Assembly: GCF_008831285.2 (NCBI RefSeq)
Contig: NW_022204800.1
Span: 1-43,970, forward strand
From: Nymphaea colorata
Taxonomy: Eukaryota > Streptophyta > Magnoliopsida > Nymphaeales > Nymphaeaceae
Direction: 5' to 3'
Length of the DNA stretch: 43,970 nucleotides
Shown: positions 19,663 through 31,332 of the stretch, piece by piece
Numbering within the stretch: position 1 is the first letter of the stretch
How the letters are laid out: the number at the start of each line of letters is the position of its first letter
Position numbers and translations under genes: made by a program
The notes under the pieces: model-generated
What the model was told of the DNA's origin: nothing
The model's database searches: none
What the model saw: only the letters and a program-made list of their open reading frames with translations

Positions 19663-20762
19663 ATGGCTCGTACTATAGGAGGAAGTGCTAGAGGCAGAGG
19701 CAGAGGACCTCGCGTCACTAGGAGTCGAAATGTGGAGAAGCGTTCTACCAGAGCTGGGACACCTGTTGGAGATAATCAACAACAACAAGCGTTCATCATG
19801 AACACATTGCAGATGATTACGGGATTGATGCAGGGTTTGGTGCAGAATGTTTCTACAAGAGGAACTAGTACAGACACAAACAGAACGACAAATGGTGAGG
19901 CAAGGGGAGTAACTCACCAACAGTTTATGAGCCTGCACCCTCCAAAGTTTCATGGGAAAGGCACTGTTGACGATGCTGAACAGTGGATAATAGAAACTAA
20001 GGAGATCTTTACCACCCTGGAAGTGCCTGACAACAAGAAGGTTCAGTATGGAACCTTTATGCTAAAAGGAGATGCTAAGGAATGGTGGCGGACGCAACGT
20101 GAAGTTCGCAAATCACGAAGCGACCTGGGGAGAATTCAAGGAAGCCTTCACACATGCCTACATCCCAACCTTCACACGAGAGAAATGCATGCAAGAATTT
20201 CTGGACCTTCAACAAGGGAGTCTGAGTCTGCACGAATACATCATCAAATTCAGACATTTGGAAAAATATTGCCCCCATGTGTATACTGCTGATGCGGACC
20301 GAGCAAATAAGTTTGTCAGAGGACTTAAAGACGGGTTGCAGAACCAAGTAATTAGTAGTCGTCCGAGAGATCTAGATGACGCTATCGATATGGCCACACG
20401 TCTTGAGGAGGGCTGGAACAGGATGCAAGGGACGGGTAGGAAGAGTGAATCTCTGCGATCTAAGTCGAGACCTGACATGTTCAAGAGAAGACGCAATGAC
20501 AGGGAAAACCAAGGGGACAGATTCAAGAGACAGAGGCCATCAACATCCGGGGGGGACGGTGAATGCCCCAAGTGTCATCGCCAACATCCTGGTAAACAAT
20601 GTTACAGAGATATCGGAGCATGTCTTTATTGTGGAGCACAAGGTCATTTTATTCGTGAGTGCCCAAAGAAGAAAGAGGCAGAGCAGAGGCGTGGTGCAAC
20701 CAATCAGCCAGCAGAAAAGAAGGTACCTGGCAGAGTTTACACGACCACAATTGAAGAGTTGA
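19663..20762 (+). pseudogene. gag: gag (capsid and nucleocapsid), frameshifted
   Basis: Starts at ATG 19663 (MARTIGGSARGRGRG), a typical start for this clade; an in-frame ATG lies nine codons upstream. The capsid part includes FHGKGTVDDAEQWI and GDAKEWWRT. Between about 20100 and 20130 the frame shifts by one base and resumes as [30 protein letters not shown]. Two cysteine knuckles follow: [13 protein letters not shown] (20564-20602) and [14 protein letters not shown] (20621-20662, CX2CX4HX4C), which bind RNA during packaging. After the shift gag is in one frame with protease and RT, as expected for a single Gag-Pol polyprotein in this clade. Capsid and nucleocapsid would form the virus-like particle. 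The gag/protease border is approximate. Confidence 0.9.
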
Positions 20763-22070
20763 AACCTACTGACGTGATTGAAGGTACCCTTCTTGTACAA
20801 TCTCATTGGGTTCATGTTTTGTTTGATTCTGGAGCATCACATTCTTTTGTTTCTAAGAGTTTTGCTGAACTTTTAAAGTTAGAAAGGAAGAATATGCCTT
20901 ATCAATTGTTAGTTGCTACACCTATGGGAAACAAAGACACATGCAGAACATATTTAGAAAATGTGAAAATAGAAATACATGAACATTTATTACCAGCACA
21001 GTTGGTGATAATGAATATGTTGGGGTATGACGTAATCGTAGGAATGAATTGGTTATACCATCACTACGCAACGATAGATTGCAGAAAAAAGAAGTTGAAG
21101 ATTCAGTTGGAGAATGGTCAAAAGATCGAATTTAGGGTAAAAACGCCCCAAGATCAAAGAAAGTTAGTTGTCTCAGCAGTTAAGGCAATGAAATACATGG
21201 AAAATGGGTGCACTGCATATTTGGTTAGCATGGACGCAATCGAGCAGAAATTAAAACCCATTAGTGAGGTGCGTACGGTGAAGGACTACGCAGACGTGTT
21301 TCCTGAAGATTTTCCTGGATTACCTCTTGTACGAGAGGTGGAGTTTGGGATCGAATTGATACCAGGAACTGCACCTATTTCTAAGGCTCCATATAGAATG
21401 GCACCAGCAGAACTAGAAGAATTAAAGAAACAGATCCAAGATTTGGCCAGCAAGGGATTCATTCGTCCAAGTGTGTCATGGGGAGCACCGGTCTTGTTTG
21501 TGAAGAAAAAATATGGGTCAATGCGGTTGTGTATTGACTATCGAATGTTGAATCAGGTTACAATCAAGAACAGATATCCATTGCCTAGAATCGAAGATTT
21601 ATTCGATCAATTGAAGGAAGCAAAGGTGTTTTCTAAGATTGACTTGAGGTCGGGATACCATCAATTGCGAATTAAGGAAGAAGATATTCCCAAAACAGCA
21701 TTTCGTACACGTTATGGGCATTATGAGTTTCGAGTGATGCCTTTTGGACTCACGAATGCCCCAACAGCTTTTATGGATCTCATGAATCGGATATTTCACG
21801 AGTACTTAGACCGATTCGTTATAGTGTTCATTGATGATGTGTTAGTATACTCCGAGTGTGAAGCGATGCATGCGGCACATCTCGAGTTAGTGATGAGGAT
21901 ATTGAGGCAAAATCAACTGTATGCCAAATATTCCAAGTGTGAGTTTTGGCTAGACAAAGTGAATTTTTTGGGACATGTAATCTCTAAGGAGGGAGTGGCA
22001 GTTGATCCGGCCAAAGTGGAAGCTGTACAAGAATGGAATGCACCAACTAATGTGTCAGAAATCAGAAGGC
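20763..22070 (+). pseudogene. pol: pol part 1: aspartic protease and reverse transcriptase
   Basis: Continues the gag frame. The protease active-site triad lies in [10 protein letters not shown] (Asp codon at 20825). The reverse transcriptase begins near [16 protein letters not shown] (about 21391) and shows [40 protein letters not shown] and the catalytic FIDDVLVYS (Asp-Asp codons 21833-21838; the family usually has YxDD or FxDD). The frame closes at 22132, but homology ends near 22065, where a small deletion before GLAGYYRKF moves the frame. All catalytic positions I can see are present. The enzyme would copy element RNA to DNA in cytoplasmic particles. Confidence 0.93.
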
Positions 22071-24134
22071 TTGGCAGGTTACTACAGGAAGTTCATCAAG
22101 GACTTTTCGAAAATCGCAACCCCAATGACTAAACTGCTACGGAAAGGAGTAAAATTTATGTGGACAGAGGATTGTCAGAAGAGTTTTCAGATGTTGAAAG
22201 ACAGTTTGACTAGTGCCCCAATTCTAACACTGCCAAATGGGAGGAAAGGATTTGTGGTATATACCGATGCTTCAGGAACAGGATATGGAGCAGTGCTTAT
22301 GCAAAAGGACAATGTTATAGCTTATGCCTCTGGACAACTAAAACAACACGAGAAGAACTATCCAACACATGATTTGGAATTAGGAGCTGTGGTATTTGCA
22401 CTAAAAATATGGAGACATTACCTCTATGGTGTGGAATTTGAAGTATTTTCTGACCATAAATCCCTCAAATATTTGTTCTCGCAGAAGGAATTAAACCTAA
22501 GACAAAGAAGATGGCTGGAATATCTCAAAGATTACGACTTTGAAATAAAGTATCATCCAGGAAAGGCCAATGTGGTAGCCGATGAACTCAGCAGAAAGAC
22601 GACTGCTAAAGCCAGTGGACTATTAATGCGGACATGGAATTTGGTGGAAGACTTTGAAAAATGGCATCCATTGCGAGATGATAATGGAAAGGTGAAGTGT
22701 GCAGGAATAATTCGAGATAGTTTCCTTGATGAAATTATTGAGAAACAAAAACAGAGCCCGGAATATGCGAAGTTGAAACTTGAGTGTCACAAGAAAGAAG
22801 AAACTCCTTATTTTGAGGACGAGGATGGATCTATGTGGTTCAATGGTAGATTGTGGGTTCCGAATGATCCGGAAGTGAAGAACAATTTGCTGGAAGAGAC
22901 ACACAAGACAAGATACACCGTACATCCAGGAAGCACAAAGATGTATCAAAATTTAAGGATAAACTTCTTGTGGCCAGGAATGAAGAAAGAGATTGCTGAG
23001 TTCGTCTCACGATGTTTGGTGTGTCAACAGGTTAAAGTGGAACATCAGAAACCAGGTGGTTTGATGCAACAGATAGAAATTCCTCAATGGAAATGGGAAG
23101 ACATCACCATGGATTTTGTAGTGGGGTTACCACGTACTCGACGACAACACGATGCTATTTGGGTAGTGGTAGACCGCCAAACTAAATCTGCACATTTTCT
23201 TCCGATCAAGATTTCACAATCACTAGAAAGTCTGGCAGATTTGTATGTTGATGAAATTGTGAGACTTCATGGAATCCCTAAATCAATAATCTCAGACAGA
23301 GATCCAAGATTTACATCCAAGTTTTGGGGAAGGTTACAGGAAGCGTTGGGAACAAAGTTGAAACTGAGCACAGCATTTCATCCACAGACAGATGGACAGT
23401 CTGAGCGAACTATCCAGACTCTTGAAGATATGTTAAGAGCTTGTGTTTTGCAATGGAAGGGTGAATGGGATAAACATGTGAAGTTGGCTGAATTTGCCTA
23501 CAACAACAGCTATCACTCTAGCATTGGAATGGCTCCGTTTGAAGCTCTTTATGGCCGACCTTGTAGATCACCATCGTGTTGGACTGAGATAGGAGACAAC
23601 AATATTGAGGATCCTTTAGTAATACAACATTATACTGATCAAGTCAACATGATTAGAAAGAAATTATTGGCTGCCCAAAGTCGACAAAAGAGTTATGCAG
23701 ACCAACGACGAAGAGAGCTAGCTTTTGAAGCAGGAGATCATGTTTTTATCAAGATATCACCCACTAAAAGTGTTTTTCGATTTGGAAAGAAAGGAAAATT
23801 GAGTCCAAGATACATTGGTCCATTCGAGATTCTGGAAAAAGTTGGAGTGGTGGCATATCGAATTGCACTTCCACCACAATATAGTCATCATGTGTCGATG
23901 CTAAGGAAATATGTACCTGATCCTTCGCATGTGATAGACTACGAAGAGGTTGATTTGCAAGAGGACATGACAACAGATGAAAAGCCACTTCGGATCATAG
24001 ACCGGAAGGAACATGTGTTGCGAAAGAAGACCATCCCATTAGTTCAAGTGGAATGGCAACATCATGGCATCAAAGAATGTACGTGGGAGTCAGAAGAGGA
24101 CATGAGAAATAGCTACCCTCAACTATTTCAATAA
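22065..24134 (+). pseudogene. pol: pol part 2: RT end, RNase H, integrase, chromodomain-like tail
   Basis: Open in the third frame from 22002; homologous from about 22065 ([13 protein letters not shown]). RNase [15 protein letters not shown] (Asp codon 22266), [28 protein letters not shown]. Integrase zinc-binding part: [13 protein letters not shown] ... CLVCQQ (22905-23024). Catalytic [11 protein letters not shown] (23112), ISDRDPRF (23295), GQSERT (Glu 23403), with 35 residues between the second Asp and Glu. The GPY/F-like module is [12 protein letters not shown]. The last about 65 codons, with [29 protein letters not shown] and YPQLF, match the chromodomain-like end of Tekay-type chromoviruses that guides insertion to heterochromatin. 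The stop is TAA at 24132-24134. Confidence 0.93.
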
Positions 24135-24165
24135 GGTACGCTAAAATTTCGAGGATGAAATTTCC

Positions 24166-24181
24166 TTTTAAGGGGGGAGAA
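24166..24181 (+). promoter_or_regulatory. Polypurine tract (plus-strand primer)
   Basis: TTTTAAGGGGGGAGAA directly before the 3' LTR start TGTAAGCC. It is preceded by AAATTTCGAGGATGAAATTT, which is characteristic of the same spot in Tekay/Del elements. Confidence 0.93.
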
Positions 24182-26658
24182 TGTAAGCCCCACGTTTTCT
24201 TTCCTTATCCTTTCAAACTACCAAGTTTATTAAAGGGAGACATTTGTGGAAAAGATAGGGATAAGGGCATATGTAGCCACATTTTACGGCAAGGACTTTC
24301 TTTTACCGCAGGCTTAGAGGAGCTCGTCCAACATTAGAAAGAAAGAGAGAGAGAGAACGAGTGAGAAATGTTTTCCTTCTTGCTCTCTTGTTGGAACTGA
24401 GGGTCGTGGCTGCGGGAAGAGAACCAAAAGCAGGGGTTGCTGCTGGAAGTTGCTACAGAGTTTCAAAGGTATGGGATTTTTAGTTATGAATGGTTCATGT
24501 AGCTTTTATCTTCTGATGATTTCCGGTGGATAGCGATTTATATGCATATTATACTAGTCGATCTGCGCATGCTATACCAGTGTTCTTCGATTCTAGCTAC
24601 CTTTGATTTCGTATAGATAGAGCATGCTAAATACTGAATTGAATTGAAAAAAAAACAAAACTAAAGTCAACCCTAGAACATAACATGCATATTTGAGAAA
24701 ATCTGAGATAAGAGGAGTAGTCTGGGGGCATCGCCGACAGAGGGCAGCCTGCTTTATTCGACTTAGGGTAAGTCACAAACCAGCAACATATAAAAAAAAA
24801 AAGGGGCGAAAAGGAAGAAAAAACCGCAGCGATGCGCAAGCATTGTCACTCGATCGATCGGAAGACCAGCCACATTCCTCACGCTGGTGGCTGATGGAAC
24901 GCAGCTTCAGCCGTTCCTCTCCTGCTTGAGAGAACGAGAGCAAGGGAAAGAGGTAGCGGCAACTGCTGTTGCAACCGGGCAGTGGAAGGCCCGACAGCCC
25001 TTCTTTCTCTCTGTCAAGGTTTCTCACGAGGGCAATGCTAGAAGCACGAGAGCAGGTGGTGGCGGCGGCGGAAGGCGACGGGTGGCGCAGCGACGTGGAA
25101 ACCCAACGCCGGAATCTCGCAGCAGGAGAAGAGTTCCTCTCCGGTTTTGGGTTGAGAACGAACGGTGGAATCCCCACCGCTGGTCGAGCGAGAAGAAGAC
25201 GGAGGAGCAGCTCGTAGGAGAGAGAAAATGAGGCGTGAAATGAGAGAAAAAAAGAGCGTCGGCCGTTTTTATATTAAGTTGGAAAACTTACAAAGTGGGT
25301 CCACCTCTTTATCGAAATTTACGGATAAGCGGTTATAGTTTTTATAAAATAATGCCGCAACGTTTTTGCTGAAAACCTCTTCAAAAAGAGGCTTGGGAAA
25401 ATGATTTTCAGCAAAAACCATGCATTTAATAAGAAATCACGTTTTGGTACCCTCTGAATTCTTAAAAATTTCAAAAAGGGGGTTTTATAAATTAAAAACG
25501 AAATGATATGTTTTATTACTTTTTGATGCTCTTTGTTGTGTTTAAAATTTCGGAAATATGGTTCTGAAATTAACTTTGGAACCATTAGAGGAGGAAAGTC
25601 ACGTTTTGAGAAATTAAATATAAATTTTATTGTTTCAAATAAGGATTACAATTTGGCTAATCGAGGTTTCTAGATGTGATGAGTTTTGCCGTATTGCCAT
25701 TAAATTAAGATTTAAAATGGTTGAATTATTCTGTTTGGGAAACCGAGCCTGAGGGCGGTTTCTGTGAGAGGTACTAGACGATGTCTAGCATTAGCAAACC
25801 CTCACTTTTGAAATTCGAAGGCGAAACGTGGACTTTGTGCAATGGTTTATGCGAGTGCGAGCTTTCTGTTTTGCCCAGTGTTTGGTTTCGTCCCGGGAGG
25901 TAGTGGTTACACTCCTCTGGCTGTACTGGAGGGCTCACAGGGTATTGGGCAGCACAAGGGCCCGGGATTCTGTTCTGTTTCTGTTTGGGAGCGAGACTCC
26001 TGGTCTCTCCACCCGGGTTCCTAGAGAGACCATGCTGCTGCAGCGGCGATCTGGGATATCTCAGGAGGCTTCACTTCAGGTACCCTCGATCCGTTGGATC
26101 GCCTTGTGAAGATATGTTCTGTTCTGCCCGTGAGTGCCCACGGGGATTTCTGTTGCTCGGCACAATGACCTTGACATTGTCAGAGAACCACGGTTGGAAG
26201 CCTACGAAATCTTGGAGGTTGTGCACACCTCGTTCTGTCTTTGATGATGTGATGTAACTCTGATATGTGTTAAGTTTTGGAAAACTTATGGTTGTAGTTC
26301 ATAAGGCCTTTTTGGAAATCTTTTTATGAAACTAAATATTATTTTGGGCCATGTTCCATTCATGGCTGGATTTTCTCATACTCAGAGGAATTCTAACCCT
26401 TTTTTCTATATCTACAGGTAGTCCTTGATAGATTTTGGCTTTGGAGCGACGACCTCAGTCTTGTGATGGCCGGGCATTGGCATTCTGGACACTGCGTCGG
26501 TTTTGGGGATTTGTGTTTATTTTTGTTTGGGTCCAAGTATTTCATTATTGAAATAAAACAATGTCTGATTTCTTTATGTTTCTGGTCATGACTCAATATT
26601 GCTTCCGCTATTATAGAAATGAAAGAAAATTTTTGGTGTCAAAAATTGGGTCGTGATA
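24182..26658 (+). repeat. 3' LTR, full length (2477 bp)
   Basis: Runs from TGTAAGCC after the PPT to ...GTCGTGATA before GTTAC. The first half matches the 5' LTR. The second half (25421-26658) is present only here, so it shows what the 5' copy lost. An AATAAA at 26552-26557 is a plausible polyadenylation signal. Short open frames in both orientations are not conserved and are not annotated. Confidence 0.93.
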
Positions 26659-26663
26659 GTTAC
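26659..26663. repeat. Target site duplication GTTAC, right copy
   Basis: Immediately after the 3' LTR end, matching 18288-18292, then satellite sequence resumes. Confidence 0.75.
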
Positions 26664-29600
26664 ATTGATAATGAATGATTTAAATGATTAAAATCACAAT
26701 TTGTTTGATCTCTTTTGAATAATCCAACGAGTTTAACTTCTTGTTACATCTATAGTGAATGATTTAAGGAATGGAAATCACAAGTTCCTATCATTACTAG
26801 TGGAATTTAAGTGATTCTTTTGATCACACATATTTAATTCAATGTGCTTAACTTGTTATTACATCCATATTAAATGATATAGTTAATTGAAATCACAAGA
26901 TTAAAAGAAAATGAATGAGATTCAAGTGATTGATTTGCTCACTCATATTTAATCTAATGTGTCTCACTTGTTATTACATGCATAATGAATGATTTTAATG
27001 ATTGAAATCATAAGTTCATATGTATATAAATGGGATCATTACCTTAGTTACACCCCTTATAGTTAATCCAATCAGTTGAACTTGTTGTCACATCTATGAT
27101 GAATGATGTAAGGAAAAGAAATCACAAGTTTGTGTTAATAGTAGTGGGATTTAATTGATTCGTTTGATCACACATATTAAATTAAATGTGTATAACATTT
27201 TATTAATACATATTAAATGATTTAGTGGATAGAAATCACAAGTTTAAATGAAATTGAATGAGATTCAGGTTATTCATTTGCTCAATCACACTAAATATAA
27301 TGTGTTTCACTTGTTATTGCATCTGTAATTAATGATTTAAATGATTGCAATCACAAGTTCACATGGATACAAATGGTATCTACACATTAATTTGATCCCT
27401 TGCGGTTAATCTAATGAGTTGAACTTGTAGTTACATATCTAATGATTGATCTAAGAGATTTAAATCATAAGTTTGTATCAATGCCCAAGAGATTTCATTC
27501 ATTCATTTGATCACAGATATTTAATTGAATGTGGTTAACTTGTTGATGCATTCACATTGAATGATTTAGTGGACTGAAATCACAAGTTTGTATGAAAATG
27601 AATGAGATTCAACTCATTCATATGATCAAATGAATCAGTTGAACTTGTAGTTACAGCAATAGTAAATGATCTATGGGAAAGAAATCCCAAGTTTGTATCA
27701 ATAATAGTGTTATTTTATCGATTCATTTGATCATGCATATTAAATTGAATGTGGATAAGACGTTGTTAATCCATATTGAATGATTTAGTACATTGAAATC
27801 ACAATTTTAAAGGAAAATGAATGAGATTCAAGCGATTCAATTGCGCAATCACAATAAATATAATGTGTTTCACTTGTTATTATATATAAAATGAATGATT
27901 TAAATGATTGCGATCACAAGTTCATATAGATACAAATGAGATCTAAGTATTAGTTTGATCCATTGCAGTTAATCCAATGAGTTGAACTTGTAGTTACATA
28001 CAATGAGTTGATTCATTTGATCACACATATTTAATTGAAAGTGGTTAACTTATTGTTACATTGACATTGACTGATTTAGTGAATTGAAATCACAAGTTTG
28101 TATGAAAATGAAGGAGATTAAATTCATTCACTTGGTCACTTATAGTTAATGTAATATGTTTCGCTTGTTACAATGTCCATAATGAATTATTTCAATGATT
28201 AAAATCACTAGTTTATATGGATACAAATGAGATCTAAGTATTAGTTTGATCCATTGCAGTTAATCCAATGAGTTGAACTTGTAGTTACATATCTAATGAG
28301 TTGATTCATTTGATCACACATATTTAATTGAAAGTGGTTAACTTATTGTTACATTCACATTGACTGATTTAGTGAATTGAAATCACAAGTTTGTATGAAA
28401 ATGAAGGAGATTAAACTCATTCACTTGGTCACTTATAGTTAATGTAATATGTTTCGCTTGTTATAATGTCCATAATGAATTATTTCAATGATTAAAATCA
28501 CTAGTTTATATGGATACAAGTGGGACCAAAACTTTTGTTTGGATCCATTGTATCTAATCATGTTGGTTTAATTTCATGTTACATCTATAGTGAACGATTT
28601 AGGGGAATAAAATCACAACTTCCTATCAATACGAGTGGGATTTAAATGATGCTTTTGATCACGCATATTTAATTGAATGTTCTTAACTTGTTGTTACATA
28701 CATACTGAATGATTTAGTGGATTGAAAACACAAGTTTTAAAAAAAATGAGTGAGATTCAAGTGATTCATTTGCTTACTTATATTAAATCTAATGTGTATC
28801 GCTTGTTATTACATCTACAATGAGTGATGTAAATGATTGAAATCATAAGTTCATATGTATATAAATGGGATCTATGCATTAGTTAGATCCCTTATAGTTA
28901 TTCGAATTAGTTGAACTTGTTGTTACATCTATAATGAATGATCTGAGGGAAAGAAATAATAATTCTGAATCAATAATAGTGGGATTTAATTGATTCATTT
29001 AATCACGCATGTTAAATTGAATGTGCTTGACATGTTAATCCATATTAAATAATTTAGCGGACTGAAATCACAAGTTTAATTGATAATGAATGAGATTCAA
29101 GTGATTCATTTGCTCAATCACAGTAAATATAATGTGTTTCACTTGTTATTACATCTCTAATAAACAATGTAAGAGATTGAAATCACAAGTTTGTATCAAT
29201 ACAAGAGAGATTTAATTGATTCATTTGATCACACATATTTAATTTAATGTGGTTAACTTGCTGTTTCATTCACATTGAATGATTTAGTGGATTTAAATCA
29301 CAAGTTTGTATGAAAATCAATGAGTTTCAACTCGTTCATATGATCTCTTATAGTTAATCTAATATGTCTTGCTTGTCACAATGACTATAATGAATGATTT
29401 AAATGAATAAAATCACTAGTTTATATGGATACAAATGGGACCAATGCATTTGTTTGATCCCTTGTATCTAATCCAATGAGTTTAACTTTTTATTACATCT
29501 ATAGTGAACGATTTAAGGGATTGAAATCACAAGTTTGTATCAATACGAGTGGGATTTAAGGAATTCTTTTGATCACCCATATTTAATTGAATGTGCTTAA

Positions 29601-30344
29601 CTTGTTGTTACATCCATATTGAATGATTGAGTAGATAGAAATCACAAATTCAAAAGAAAATGAATGAGATTCAAGTAATTCATTTGCTCACTTATATTTA
29701 ATGTGTTGTGTCTCACTTGTTATTACATCTATCACAAGTTCATATGTATATGCATTAGTTAGAACAGTGTAGTTAATCCAATCAGTTGAACTTGTTGTTG
29801 CATCTACAATGAATGATTTAAGGGAAAGAAATTACAAGTTCGTATGAGTAATAGTGGGATTTAATTGATTATTTTGATCACGCATATTAAATTGAATATG
29901 CTTAACATGTTGTTAATTCATATTGAATAATTTAGTGGATTGAAATCACAAGTTTAAATGATAACGAATGAGATTAAAGTGATTCATTTGCTCAATCACA
30001 GTAATTATAATGTGTTTCAATTGTTGTTACATTTATAGTGAATGATTTAAATGAGTGCGATCACAAATTCATGTGAATAGAAATGCGCTATGCATTAGTT
30101 TGATCTCTTGCAGTTAATCGAATGAGTTGAACTTGTAGTTATATATCCAGTGAATGATCTAATAGATTTCAATCACAAGTTTGTATTAATACGAGAGATA
30201 TTTAATTAATTCATTTGATCGCACATATTTAATTGAATGTGGTTAAATTGTTATTATATTCACATTGAATGATTTAGTGGATTGAAACCACAAGTTTGTA
30301 TCAAAATGAATGAGATTCAACTCATTCATATCATCACAGATAGT
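26664..30344. repeat. Satellite array, middle part, forward orientation
   Basis: The same about 115-bp submonomers continue in the A-B-C order, but the nonamer order is repeatedly broken by jumps between like-class submonomers and by small deletions. It begins with a nonamer type-2 submonomer (about 26672), while the left flank of the retrotransposon ended in type 4. It includes a 291-bp tandem duplication at about 27935-28516. No genes. Confidence 0.88.
27935..28516. repeat. 291-bp tandem duplication inside the satellite
   Basis: ATCTAAGTATTAGTTTGATC at 27941 recurs at 28232. Both copies carry the same deletion-bearing submonomer with GAGTTGATTCATTTGATC and GACTGATTTAGTGAATTG, and differ at only a few bases, so this is a recent local event. 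Confidence 0.8.
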
Positions 30345-31332
30345 GTCGTACGAACTTGTCATTTTAATCCCTTAAATCTTCAAATATAAATAACAAGTCA
30401 AACCATTGGATTAACAAAATGTCTTTGAATCTCATTCGTATTAATATAAACTTGTTATTTCAATATCTTAAGCTATTCAATATAGATATAACTAATTGAA
30501 CACATTGAATTAACTATAAGGGATCAAATGAATGTCTTAAATCCCATTTGTATTCATATGAGCTTTTGATTTCAATCTCTAACATCATTCAATATATATG
30601 TAACAACAAATTAAACTCTTTCGATTAGCTATAAGTGATCAAACAAATGGCTTAAGTCCCATTCGAATTCATAGAAACTTGTGATTTGAATTCTTTAGGT
30701 GACTTAATATAAATATAAAAACAAGTTAAACTCATTACATTTACTATAATGGATCAAATGATTGACAAAACCCATTTGTATTCATGATTTCAAATCATTT
30801 AATCATCAACATAGATATAACAAGGAGTTGATCTCATTTGAATAAGTATAAAGGTGTGCGTACGAACTTGTGATTTTATTCCCTTAATCATTCAATATAG
30901 ATACAACAAGAAGTTAAACACATTGAGTTAATTAGTGATGGATCAAGTCATTCATATTCATACGAACTTGTGATTTCAATCCCTTCAATTACTCAATATA
31001 GATAAAACAATATGTTAAACGCATTGGATTAAACATAAGGGATGTAATGAATGGCTTAAGTCTCATTCGTATTCATATGAACATGTACTTTTAATCCCGT
31101 AAATCATTCAATGTAGATATAACAACAAGTTGAACATGTAATACAAACTATATGGATCAAATAAATGCTTTAAATCCCATTCGTCTTCATGTGAATGTGT
31201 GATTTAAATCTATTAAATCAATCAATATGGATATGACAACATGTTCAACTCATTGTGTTAACTATAATGGACAAAATGAATTACTTAAATCTCATTCATA
31301 TTTGTACGACCTTATGATCCCAATCTCTTAAA
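30345..31332. repeat. Inverted satellite block of about 0.99 kb
   Basis: The submonomers run in reverse orientation here: the reverse-complement core CTTGTGATTT(C/A)AATC occurs about ten times (near 30356, 30450, 30560, 30677, 30782, 30866, 30965, 31082, 31194, 31310). Orientation switches near TAGTGTCGTACGAAC on the left and near CTCTTAAATCAAATTGAGC on the right. Its length is close to one nonamer (991-997 bp). Confidence 0.85.

Larger units (their letters stand above)
18293..26658 (+). mobile_element. Ty3/gypsy chromovirus, Tekay/Del type, defective
   Basis: 8366 bp between GTTAC repeats, inserted in satellite DNA. Order: truncated 5' LTR (18293-19533), short leader, gag, protease, reverse transcriptase, RNase H, integrase, chromodomain-like C-terminus, PPT, full 3' LTR (24182-26658). 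RT-RNaseH-IN order defines Ty3/gypsy. The chromodomain-like tail, long LTRs starting TGTAAGCC and the AGGGGGGAGA PPT point to the Tekay (Del) clade, whose members favour heterochromatin. The element has no primer-binding site, its 5' LTR lacks the half carrying the poly-A signal, and gag-pol has two frameshifts. It cannot be autonomous. LTR ends are TG...TA where TG...CA is usual, consistent with a final C-to-T change. Confidence 0.95.
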
